From assembly GCF_000340965.1 (NCBI RefSeq), contig NZ_ANAY01000014.1, forward strand, positions 95,577 through 159,576: 64,000 nucleotides of DNA, in the 5' to 3' direction. Below the pieces are notes generated by a model. It was not told the origin of the DNA. It worked only from the letters and a program-made list of their open reading frames with translations, and searched no databases. Position 1 is the first letter of the stretch, and each line of letters opens with the position of its first letter. Positions 23,867 to 31,756 of the stretch are shown in pieces. This DNA is from Nocardiopsis kunsanensis DSM 44524 (GTDB lineage: Bacteria > Actinomycetota > Actinomycetes > Streptosporangiales > Streptosporangiaceae). Position numbers and translations under genes: made by a program.

Positions 23867-24167
23867 TGGGTGGTGTTCGTCGGAGCGTCGAGCGTAGCCC
23901 GGCCGGGGCTCCCCGCAACCCTGTCGGCGCCCCGCCACACCTGCTTCATTGCGGTGAATGTGGCAGGGGTGCGCTGGGTTGGTGCCGGCGCCTCGGGGTG
24001 TGCGGTCCACCCCTTCCCCGGGCCGGCCCGCTCTCGCCGCCGAACACCCCACGGCCGCTACCAACCATCCGCCCGAAGAAGTGGGGGCACAACTACCAAC
24101 CCCCAGGGGCGGGCCATTGCGGTCACCGCTTGCGGCGTGGGCACGGTGGCTCGCTCCTGCGGAGGCA
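23863..24167 (+). repeat. Left copy of a large imperfect inverted repeat
   Basis: Two blocks pair with the right copy in reverse complement. 23863-23941 (core GTAGCCCGGCCGGG...GCAACCC...TCGGCG) matches 24501-24581. 24115-24167 (core CACCGCTTGCGGCGTG ... CTCGCTCCTGCGGA) matches 24392-24445. The left copy has about 118 extra bases between the blocks. Confidence 0.75.
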
Positions 24168-24391
24168 CCGGCGGCCGGTGTCAGTGCTCATACAGGCAGA
24201 AGAAAACGTTTTCAGTGCCCGAAAGAGCACCAACAACCGCCGAGACCAGCCCCCACGAGCAAGACCGGCACTACCGGGGCTCGATATCGGTTCCGGGAGC
24301 AAGATCCACGAGGTCAGGGCCTTTCCCGAGGACGCACACGCCAGACTGCCCCGGCCTCAATGCGCCACCGGGAGCAGCCGGGGCCCGTAGT

Positions 24392-24581
24392 TGCCTTCCG
24401 CAGGAGCGAGCGGCCGCGCACACGCCGCAAGCGGTGGCCACAATGCCGCACCACAGGGGGAGGAAAGCGCCCACCGTTTCTTCTGCTGCCAGGGCGCCGG
24501 GGTGTGGGGGTCGCGCCGAGTGGGTTGCGCGCAGACCCGGCCGGGCTACAATTCCCGACCCCGACGAACCACCACCCCAGG
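24392..24581 (-). repeat. Right copy of the large imperfect inverted repeat
   Basis: This is the shorter, perhaps more complete copy, in opposite orientation to 23863-24167. In the 53-54-bp block nearest the centre most bases are identical. A non-coding repeat family is likelier than a gene remnant because no coding bias is visible. Confidence 0.75.
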
Positions 24582-24789
24582 CACCACAAGAAACCCCGCA
24601 CCACAGCCCCGAACCAGCCCGCCACTGCCACCGACCTGAGGTGCCCCAATCCGCGCCACCCCGCCACTATCCGCACCGAGAAACAGAGGCGGCGAGTCGC
24701 CGAAGCAGGGTGCGCCCCACTCCCCGATCCCGAACCGCCCCTTTGCCACTCGTCCCGACCCCATCGACTACTTCCCGGCCGGCGACACC

Positions 24790-26043
24790 TCACCCCCCGG
24801 GGCGCTGGTTGCGGCGGATGCGGCGCAGCGGCACCGGGAGTACACACACCGGGTCGGGCAGGGCCAGACGGTGACCGGTGTCCGTGGGCAACCCGGTTCC
24901 GGGGTCCAGACGCAGGGACCTGAGGTCTCCGCCGTTCTGGCCGGCCACGACGAGGTGGTCGGGCTCGTCCCGGTGACCGCGCACGACGGCGAAGTGGCGC
25001 GGCCAGGCACCCACGGGGGTGTCGGCGAGGTGCTCCGGGCGGGTGCCGTCGTGGAGGGCGAAGGTGGAGACCACGTCCGCGCCCCGGTTGGACACGTACA
25101 GGTGGTCGCGGTGGAGGGCGAGCTCGGCGGGGAAGTTCTCGCCCACGGCCTCCTTCCCGGTGGCCGGGACCGACCCCAGGTACCGGGCGTGGTCGATGTC
25201 GCCGGTCCAGCGCACCACGTGCACACGCGAGTCCAGCTCCCCGGTGACGTAGACGTGGCGGCCGTCCGGGCTCAGGAGCATGTGCCGGGGCCCGGAGCCG
25301 GGCGGAAGGGCCACCCGGCCTTGCAGGCCGCCGGGGACGAACTTCATCCCGGGAGCACCGTCGCCGGGCGGTTCGGAGGGGTCGGCAGCGACGTTCTCGG
25401 CCACCCGGTAGGCGCGTAGCTCGTCGGTGCCCAGATCCGCGACGAGAAGGGTCCGCAGATCCGGGTCCACGGTGTCGGGTACAAGGAGGCTGCTGTGGGC
25501 GTGCGGGCCTTCCTGCCGGCCTGTGACGGGGCCGTGGCCGGTGTGTTCGAAGAGCTGCCAGGGTTCGTATTCGCCGGAGTAGTGGTCGGGTTCGCCGTCG
25601 GGGCGACCGTCGGAGCCGAAACCGGTCACGGCGACCCGGCCGTCACCGTAGTTGGAGACCACCGCCTCGTGGTCCCCGAGCGCGGACACGTGGCAGGGGA
25701 AGGCGCCGTACGTGGCCTGAACGCCGAATTCGGTCAGGCCACCGTCGTGTTCGACGCGCAGGACGGTGACCGTGCCGCCGGTGCGTTCACTGACGGCGTA
25801 GACCCAGGGCCGGTGGGCGTTGAGGGCGAGGAAGGACGGGCCGACCACAGGCGCGGCCACACCGCCGTCCGCGAGTTCGCCGGTGTCGGGGTCGAACCAC
25901 ACCCGGTGCACGCCCCCACCGCGGCCCGCGGGTTCGGAGCCGGGGGTGTAGGTGCCCACGTAGAGCATGCGCCGACCGGTCAGCGGGTCGTGCTCGGGGG
26001 CCGGGGTGGGGTCGGGGGTGGGCGTCGTGGCGCCTGTGTTCAC
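24790..26043 (-). CDS. Lactonase of the 6-phosphogluconolactonase (Pgl/YbhE) beta-propeller family
   Basis: This is a 417-residue seven-bladed beta-propeller protein of the lactonase (PF10282) family: MLYVGTYTPGSEPAGRGGGV at the start of the propeller, then GPSFLALNAHRPWVYAV, YGAFPCHVS, GRVALPPGSGPRHMLLSPDG and GAWPRHFAVV near the end. YbhE-type members hydrolyse 6-phosphogluconolactone, which would fit the neighbouring G6PD homologue, though actinomycete members are rarely tested. There is no export signal. The GTG at 26043 follows GAGGA; about 35 disordered residues precede the propeller. Confidence 0.82.
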   Translation of the reverse strand: MNTGATTPTPDPTPAPEHDPLTGRRMLYVGTYTPGSEPAGRGGGVHRVWFDPDTGELADGGVAAPVVGPSFLALNAHRPWVYAVSERTGGTVTVLRVEHDGGLTEFGVQATYGAFPCHVSALGDHEAVVSNYGDGRVAVTGFGSDGRPDGEPDHYSGEYEPWQLFEHTGHGPVTGRQEGPHAHSSLLVPDTVDPDLRTLLVADLGTDELRAYRVAENVAADPSEPPGDGAPGMKFVPGGLQGRVALPPGSGPRHMLLSPDGRHVYVTGELDSRVHVVRWTGDIDHARYLGSVPATGKEAVGENFPAELALHRDHLYVSNRGADVVSTFALHDGTRPEHLADTPVGAWPRHFAVVRGHRDEPDHLVVAGQNGGDLRSLRLDPGTGLPTDTGHRLALPDPVCVLPVPLRRIRRNQRPGG

Positions 26044-26397
26044 GTGGGTCCTCGTTCCCGCGGAGGCGGATGGTCCATGTGGTCCATACCACGGGCGGTG
26101 CCCGAAGGGCACGAGCACACCCCCGACGGGGCCCGGAACGTTTCGCGACCGCCCCCGTCCGCCCTCGGACCGAACCGAACGGAACCCCAGGTCAGGGGCG
26201 GAACCACAGGACCTGCGGAACTCGGGGGCCACAGGGCACTCAGTGCACGGTTCACACCGCTATGTGTCCCTCAGCCTCGTCTGTTACGTTCTTCGGCATC
26301 GCATGTCCAGCGTCCGGTCCGAACGGTCACGCTCCGTCACTTTGGACTCCGCCCTCAGAGTTCTGGAATCCTCTTGTCCCACCGTTCACTCCCCCAT

Positions 26398-26850
26398 GTG
26401 TCCCTGCCCAGCCAAGAAGTCGTCGAGCTGGTCCGTCAGTCGTGCGCCGACATCCCGGAGGGGTCCACGCTGCTGGCCGGTAGTTTCTACCGGAACCTCT
26501 TCAAGATGGTCCCCGAGCTGCGCGAGATGTTCGCCGACGATCTCGGCCCGCAGCAACAGCGCATGGCCGACGCTCTCCTGGCCGTGGTCCGCTACCTCGA
26601 CACCCCGGACGAGATCGCGGAGTACCTCCAGGAGCTCGGCGCCCAACACCACAGGCAGCTCGGGGTGCGCCCCGAGCACTACCCCCATGTCGGCCGAGCC
26701 CTGATCCGGGCCGTGAGCGAGGTCTCACCGGGGTGGACCTCCTCGATGAGTTCGTCGTGGGTGCTGGTCTACCGGTGGGTCACCGCCCACATGCTCGCCG
26801 GGGCAGAGGAGGCCGCTTCCGTTTCCTCCGGTCACCGCCGTACACACTGA
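26398..26850 (+). CDS. Single-domain globin
   Basis: This is a 150-residue globin resembling the haem domain of flavohaemoglobins: a SQEVVELVRQSCADIP A helix, NLFKMVPELREMFADD for the B-C-D region and QHHRQLGVRPEHYPHVGRAL around the proximal (F8) His. There is no reductase domain. The proposed GTG start at 26398 has only a weak upstream purine stretch, so the start is uncertain. The next gene, 50 bases downstream, encodes an FMN-type split-barrel protein that might interact with it. Likely roles are nitric-oxide or oxygen chemistry. Confidence 0.75.
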   Translation: MSLPSQEVVELVRQSCADIPEGSTLLAGSFYRNLFKMVPELREMFADDLGPQQQRMADALLAVVRYLDTPDEIAEYLQELGAQHHRQLGVRPEHYPHVGRALIRAVSEVSPGWTSSMSSSWVLVYRWVTAHMLAGAEEAASVSSGHRRTH

Positions 26851-26900
26851 CAAGCGCTCTTCCGGCCTCCGCTCCCGCACACGATGGAAGTTCCTCTCCC

Positions 26901-27551
26901 GTGACACAGAACAGTCAGCACCCGACCGCCACGAACGTGGGGGAAAGACACGTCCAGAACGTCCTGGGCACGTCCGAACGGGCCTCCCGTTTCTACCGCG
27001 ACCAGATGTTGGACCACCTCAACCCGGCGATGCGGGACTTCGTGGCCGAGCAGGAGATGCTCTTCATCGCCACCTCGGACAGCCGGGGCGAATGCGACTC
27101 CAGCTTCAGGTGCGGTCCGCCCGGGTTTGTGCACGTCATCGACGACCGCACTCTGGCCTACCCGGAGTACCGCGGCAACGGTGTGTTCGCCAGCGTCGGC
27201 AACATCGCGCAGAACCCGCACATCGGCCTGATGTTCCTCGACTTCTTCCGGCACCGGATCGGCCTGCACGTCAACGGACGCGCCAGGCTCGTGGAGGACG
27301 AGCGCCTACGGGAGCACGTGCCGGATCTGCCGCTGCCGCAGATACCCGGACAGAAGGCGTTGATGTGGATCGTGGTCGAGGTGGAGGAGGCCTACATCCA
27401 CTGCCGCAAGCACATCCCCCAGCTGCACAAAGGCAGCTCGGAGGAGTCCTGGGGCACCGACGACACTCTCCGCAAGGGCGGGGACTTCTTCGGCGCGAAG
27501 CGGGACGGCGAGTACTGGCGCGCACGCGGCACCGAGGCACCGAACGGGTAG
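26901..27551 (+). CDS. Pyridoxamine 5'-phosphate oxidase-like FMN-binding protein
   Basis: This is a 216-residue protein with a PNPOx-like split barrel: FVAEQEMLFIATSDSRGECD, GFVHVIDDRTLAYPEYRGNG and NPHIGLMFLDFFRH are typical of the MSMEG-type FMN/F420-binding oxidoreductases. The C-terminal HCRKHIPQL segment is conserved in this subfamily. The GTG at 26901 has GGAAG 10 bases upstream. It probably forms an operon with the globin. Cofactor identity (FMN, F420 or haem) is not decided by the sequence. Confidence 0.8.
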   Translation: MTQNSQHPTATNVGERHVQNVLGTSERASRFYRDQMLDHLNPAMRDFVAEQEMLFIATSDSRGECDSSFRCGPPGFVHVIDDRTLAYPEYRGNGVFASVGNIAQNPHIGLMFLDFFRHRIGLHVNGRARLVEDERLREHVPDLPLPQIPGQKALMWIVVEVEEAYIHCRKHIPQLHKGSSEESWGTDDTLRKGGDFFGAKRDGEYWRARGTEAPNG

Positions 27552-27565
27552 GGCCCGAGCGGCCG

Positions 27566-30500
27566 TCACTTCTTCCCTGCGGACTTGACGGCCTCGATCG
27601 CCTTGGTGATGCGCTTGTCCGAGACCGGGTAGGCGGTCCGCAGTTCCTGCGCGAAGAGGCTCACCCGGTACTCCTGCAGCATCCACCACAGCTCGACGAC
27701 GTCGGGGTCGGCCTCACGTCCGGGCTTCAGGCGTCCGCGCACCTGGCGTACGGCCTGGGCCATCTGCACGACCTTGGCCATGTTCACCTGGTCGCGGCGC
27801 GGGTTCTCCGGCAACTTGTCCAGGCGGTGCTCGATACCGCGCAGGTAGCGGTGCACGTCGTCCAGGCGCTCCGTGCCCGTCCGGGTGACGAAACCGTCGA
27901 AGACGAGTTCGCCGAGCTGGCCCTGCACGTCGTTGAGGGAGGGCAGTACGGCCATGGAGGTGCTGCCCTTGACCTTCTTGGAGACCTTGCGCCACAGCAC
28001 GAGCACACGCGCGGCCTTGTCGAGTACCTCCGCGAGCTTCTCCCCGAGGTCGGTACGTACCCGTTCGGCGAGCGTGGCGAAGGCCTCGGCGTTCCACACG
28101 GGACCGCCCTCGCGCATGAGCAGATGGTCGACCGCGGCCTCCTCGGCGTCGTCGAGCATCTTCTTCACCGACCCGTGCGGGTTGTCGGCCAGAGCCAGCT
28201 TGTCGGGGTTGTTCAGCCCCTTGCTGACCGCCTGCGCGGCCGAGGGCACCGTGAGCATCAGCAGACGGCGCGTGCCGGCGCGCATGGCGGCGCGCTGCTC
28301 GGCCGGGGTGTCGAAGATCCGGATCGCGACGCTCTCACCCTCGTCCACGAGCGCCGGGTACCCCTTGACGTTGGGTCCCAGGGCCTTGCGTTCCAGGGTC
28401 TGTTCCAGGTTCCCGAAGTCCCAGGACGTGATGCCCCGGCGTTCGACGCCCTTGGCCTCGGTGACGATGGCCTCGCGCAGCCGCGGCTTGAGCTTGACGC
28501 GCAACTTCTCCAGGTCCTTGGACTCGGCGAGCTTGCGCTCCTTGTCGTCCACGGCACGGAACGTGATCCGCAAGTGGTCGGGTACCCGGTCCAGGTCGAA
28601 GTCGGAGCTGCTCACCCGCTCCCCCGACATCTGGGTGAGTTCGGCCGCCAGCGCGTCGAGCAGGGACCCGTCGGCCGGGTCGAGGCCGCCGCGGGCCTTG
28701 GCTGCGTTGTCCGGCACCGGCACGAAGTGGCGGCGCAGCGGTTTGGGCAGGGACCGGATCAGGGCGGTGACGAGCTCGTCGCGCAGACCCGGGATCTGCC
28801 AGTCGAACCCCTTGTCCTCGACCTGGTTGAGGTACTTGACGGGCACGTGCGCGGTCACACCGTCGGAGTCGCTGCCGGGTTCGAACTGGTAGGTGAGACG
28901 GAAGGTGAACGGCCCCTGGCGCCAGAGGTCGGGGTAGTCGTCCTCGCTGACCTCGTCGACACCGTCGTTGATGAGCTCCTCACGGGTGAGGTCGAGCAGC
29001 TCGGGGTCGGTACGGCGGGCCTTCTTCCACCAGGAGTCGAAGTGGGCCGCCGAGACCACGTGGTCGGGCACTCGCCGGTCGTAGAAGTCGAACAGGGCCT
29101 CGTCGTCGACGACGATGTCCCGGCGGCGCGCACGGTGTTCGAGGTCCTCGACCTCGTTCAACAGTTTGCGGTTGTCGTGGAAGAAGTGGTGGCGGGTGTC
29201 CCAGTCGCCCTCGACCAGGGCGCGGCGGATGAACAGTTCCCGGGACACTTCCGGGTCGATGCTGCCGTAGGAGACCTTGCGTCCGGCCACGATCGGCACG
29301 CCGTACAGGGTCACGCGCTCGAACGCCATGACGGCGCCCCTCTTGCGTTCCCAGTGCGGTTCGCTGTAGTTGCGTTTGACGATGTGGCCGCCGAGCTCCT
29401 CGGCCCACTCGGGTTCGATCTTGGCGACCATGCGGCCCCAGAGCTTGGAGGTCTCCACGAGCTCGGCGGCCATGACGTAACGGGGTTGTTTCTTGAACAG
29501 ACCGGACCCGGGGAAGATCGCGAACCGTGCACCGCGCCCGCCCAGGTACTCGTGTTTGTCGGGGTCCTTGAGGCCCACGTGGGAGAGCAGACCGGCCAGC
29601 AGGGACATGTGCACACCGCGCGGGTCGGCGGCGTTCTCGCTCGGCGCGGGCACCTCCACGTCCATCCGTCGCAGGACCTGTTTGAGCTGGCCGTGGATGT
29701 CCTGCCACTCACGGACGCGCAGGTAGTTGAGGTACTCCTCGCGGCACAGTTTGCGGAACTGGTTCCCGGAGAGTTCGCGCTGCTTCTGACGCAGGTGCTT
29801 CCACAGGTTGAGGTAGGCGAGGAAGTCCGATTCCTTCTCCGCGAACCGGGCGTGCGCCTGCTGGGCCTGCTGCTGTTGGTCCGCGGGGCGTTCGCGGGGG
29901 TCCTGGACGGACAGCGCGGAGGTGATGACCAGGACCTCGGGCAGGCACCCGCGTTCCTCGGCCTCGAGCACCATGCGGCCCAGGCGCGGATCGACGGGCA
30001 GTTGGGCCAGGCGGCGCCCGGTCCTGGTCAGGGAGCGTTTGCCGGGGCCCTTGCCGCCCGAGAGGGCACCGAGCTCGTCGAGGAGGTTGACGCCGTCCTT
30101 GATCTGACGGTGGTCGGGGCCGTCCACGAACGGGAAGGCGGCGACGTCGCCCAGGCCCAGGGAGGCCATCTGCAGGATGACCGAGGCGAGGTTGGTGCGC
30201 AGGATCTCGGGGTCGGTGAACTCGGGGCGGGAGAGGAAGTCCTCCTCCGAGTACAGGCGGATGCAGATGCCCTCCGACACACGCCCGCAGCGGCCCTTGC
30301 GCTGGTTCGCGGAGGCCTGGGAGACCGCCTCGATGGGCAGGCGCTGGACCTTGGTGCGATGGCTGTAGCGGGAGATGCGCGCGGTGCCGGGGTCGATGAC
30401 GTACTTGATGCCCGGCACCGTCAGGGAGGTCTCGGCGACGTTGGTGGCCAGTACGATGCGGCGGCCCCGGTGCGAGCTCCACACCCGTTTCTGTTCGGCG

Positions 30501-31525
30501 GCGGACAGGCGCGCGTACAGCGGCAGTACCTCGGTGCCGGGGAGTTTCTTCTTCTCCAGGGCTTCGGCGGTGTCCCGGATCTCGCGTTCACCGCTGAGGA
30601 AGACCAGGACGTCGCCGGGTGCTTCCCTGCCGAGCTCGTCGACGGCGTCGAGGATCGCCTGGGTCTGGTCGCGGTCGGTGCCTCCGCCCGGGTTCTTCTC
30701 CTCGGGGTCGAGGATCTCGTCGCTGATGGGCCGGTAGCGCACCTCCACGGGATAGGTGCGGCCGGAGACCTCGACGATGGGGGCGTCGTCGAAGTGGCGG
30801 GAGAAACGCTCGGGGTCGATGGTGGCCGAGGTGATGATGACCTTGAGGTCGGGCCGCTTGGGCAGGAGTTGTCTGAGGTAGCCCAGCAGGAAGTCGATGT
30901 TGAGGCTGCGTTCGTGCGCCTCGTCGATGATGAGCGTGTCGTACTGGCGCAGCATCCGGTCGTGCTGGATCTCGGCCAGCAGGATGCCGTCGGTCATGAG
31001 CTTGACCAGCGTGTTGCTGCTGGAGGAGTCGGTGAAACGCACCTTGTAACCGACCGTCTCGCCCAAGGGGGTACCGACCTCGTCGGCGATGCGTTCGGCG
31101 ACGGTGCGGGCGGCCAGCCGCCGGGGCTGGGTGTGGCCGATGGTGCCCATGACGCCCTGGCCCAGTTCCATGCAGATCTTGGGGAGCTGGGTGGTCTTAC
31201 CGGACCCGGTCTCGCCGGCCACGATGACGACCTGGTTGTCGCGGATGGCCTCGGCGATGTCGGCCCGCCGGTCGCTGACCGGGAGCTCCTCGGGGTAGTG
31301 GAGCTCGGGCAGGGACTCGCGGCGCAGCTGTACCCGCAGATCGGCCTCGTCGACGTCACGGGCGATCTGCGCGAGGACTGCGGGCTTGCGGCGCTCGTCA
31401 CGGATCTTGTCCAGTCCGTCCAGGCGCCTGCGCAGGCGGTGCCGGTCGGCGGGCATGAGGTCGCGCAGCCGGGCGCGCAGGGCGCTGGGGGTCGGGTCCG
31501 CGGTCGCGGGCATGGTGGTGCTCAT
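27566..31525 (-). CDS. hrpA: ATP-dependent RNA helicase HrpA
   Basis: This is a 1319-residue DEAH-box helicase. Motif I is AGETGSGKTTQLP (about 102-114), motif II IIDEAHERSLN, motif III SATID, motif V TNVAETSLTVPG, and motif VI QRKGRCGRV. HA2 and OB-fold segments and a long DUF3418 C-terminal region follow, the length and order of bacterial HrpA. The family unwinds RNA and is linked to mRNA processing and stalled-ribosome rescue. It is a housekeeping gene, and the PKS genes end 231 bases upstream, so it marks the edge of the biosynthetic region. Confidence 0.95.
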   Translation of the reverse strand: MSTTMPATADPTPSALRARLRDLMPADRHRLRRRLDGLDKIRDERRKPAVLAQIARDVDEADLRVQLRRESLPELHYPEELPVSDRRADIAEAIRDNQVVIVAGETGSGKTTQLPKICMELGQGVMGTIGHTQPRRLAARTVAERIADEVGTPLGETVGYKVRFTDSSSSNTLVKLMTDGILLAEIQHDRMLRQYDTLIIDEAHERSLNIDFLLGYLRQLLPKRPDLKVIITSATIDPERFSRHFDDAPIVEVSGRTYPVEVRYRPISDEILDPEEKNPGGGTDRDQTQAILDAVDELGREAPGDVLVFLSGEREIRDTAEALEKKKLPGTEVLPLYARLSAAEQKRVWSSHRGRRIVLATNVAETSLTVPGIKYVIDPGTARISRYSHRTKVQRLPIEAVSQASANQRKGRCGRVSEGICIRLYSEEDFLSRPEFTDPEILRTNLASVILQMASLGLGDVAAFPFVDGPDHRQIKDGVNLLDELGALSGGKGPGKRSLTRTGRRLAQLPVDPRLGRMVLEAEERGCLPEVLVITSALSVQDPRERPADQQQQAQQAHARFAEKESDFLAYLNLWKHLRQKQRELSGNQFRKLCREEYLNYLRVREWQDIHGQLKQVLRRMDVEVPAPSENAADPRGVHMSLLAGLLSHVGLKDPDKHEYLGGRGARFAIFPGSGLFKKQPRYVMAAELVETSKLWGRMVAKIEPEWAEELGGHIVKRNYSEPHWERKRGAVMAFERVTLYGVPIVAGRKVSYGSIDPEVSRELFIRRALVEGDWDTRHHFFHDNRKLLNEVEDLEHRARRRDIVVDDEALFDFYDRRVPDHVVSAAHFDSWWKKARRTDPELLDLTREELINDGVDEVSEDDYPDLWRQGPFTFRLTYQFEPGSDSDGVTAHVPVKYLNQVEDKGFDWQIPGLRDELVTALIRSLPKPLRRHFVPVPDNAAKARGGLDPADGSLLDALAAELTQMSGERVSSSDFDLDRVPDHLRITFRAVDDKERKLAESKDLEKLRVKLKPRLREAIVTEAKGVERRGITSWDFGNLEQTLERKALGPNVKGYPALVDEGESVAIRIFDTPAEQRAAMRAGTRRLLMLTVPSAAQAVSKGLNNPDKLALADNPHGSVKKMLDDAEEAAVDHLLMREGGPVWNAEAFATLAERVRTDLGEKLAEVLDKAARVLVLWRKVSKKVKGSTSMAVLPSLNDVQGQLGELVFDGFVTRTGTERLDDVHRYLRGIEHRLDKLPENPRRDQVNMAKVVQMAQAVRQVRGRLKPGREADPDVVELWWMLQEYRVSLFAQELRTAYPVSDKRITKAIEAVKSAGKK

Positions 31526-31756
31526 CAGTCATCAAGGGTAGGAGGGGCGGCAACCGGTTTTCCCGGGTTGGTTGTACCTCGGGTTGTAACACTCATGCGG
31601 GCGCGGGTGTTCCGTGGGCCAGGCAGGGCGGGTCCGGGAGCGCGGGTGTGCCGTCGAAACCCTCCCTGACACCGGCCATGATCTCCAGTGGATCCTGCTA
31701 ACGGAGCGACCCTCGAGGTCGGCCCCGGTAGCAGGGTCCACGATGGTGCTCCCCGG

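Larger units (their letters stand above)
23601..24789. other. 1.2-kb gene-free region with repeats
   Basis: No frame here has a recognisable domain, a convincing ribosome-binding site or sustained codon bias; the open frames are Pro/Arg-rich and mutually overlapping. The segment nearest the G6PD gene should hold its promoter. The remainder contains short direct repeats at 23802-23866 and two inverted copies of a larger sequence (23863-24167 and 24392-24581). Confidence 0.7.

Noticed and set aside
23601..24789. Hidden protein gene in the gap between the G6PD and lactonase genes
   Set aside because: All frames are Pro/Arg-rich, overlap each other in several frames, lack domains and include the inverted repeats.
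27092..31669. Long plus-strand open frame opposite hrpA
   Set aside because: It is antisense to an unambiguous HrpA helicase and has no domain or ribosome-binding site.
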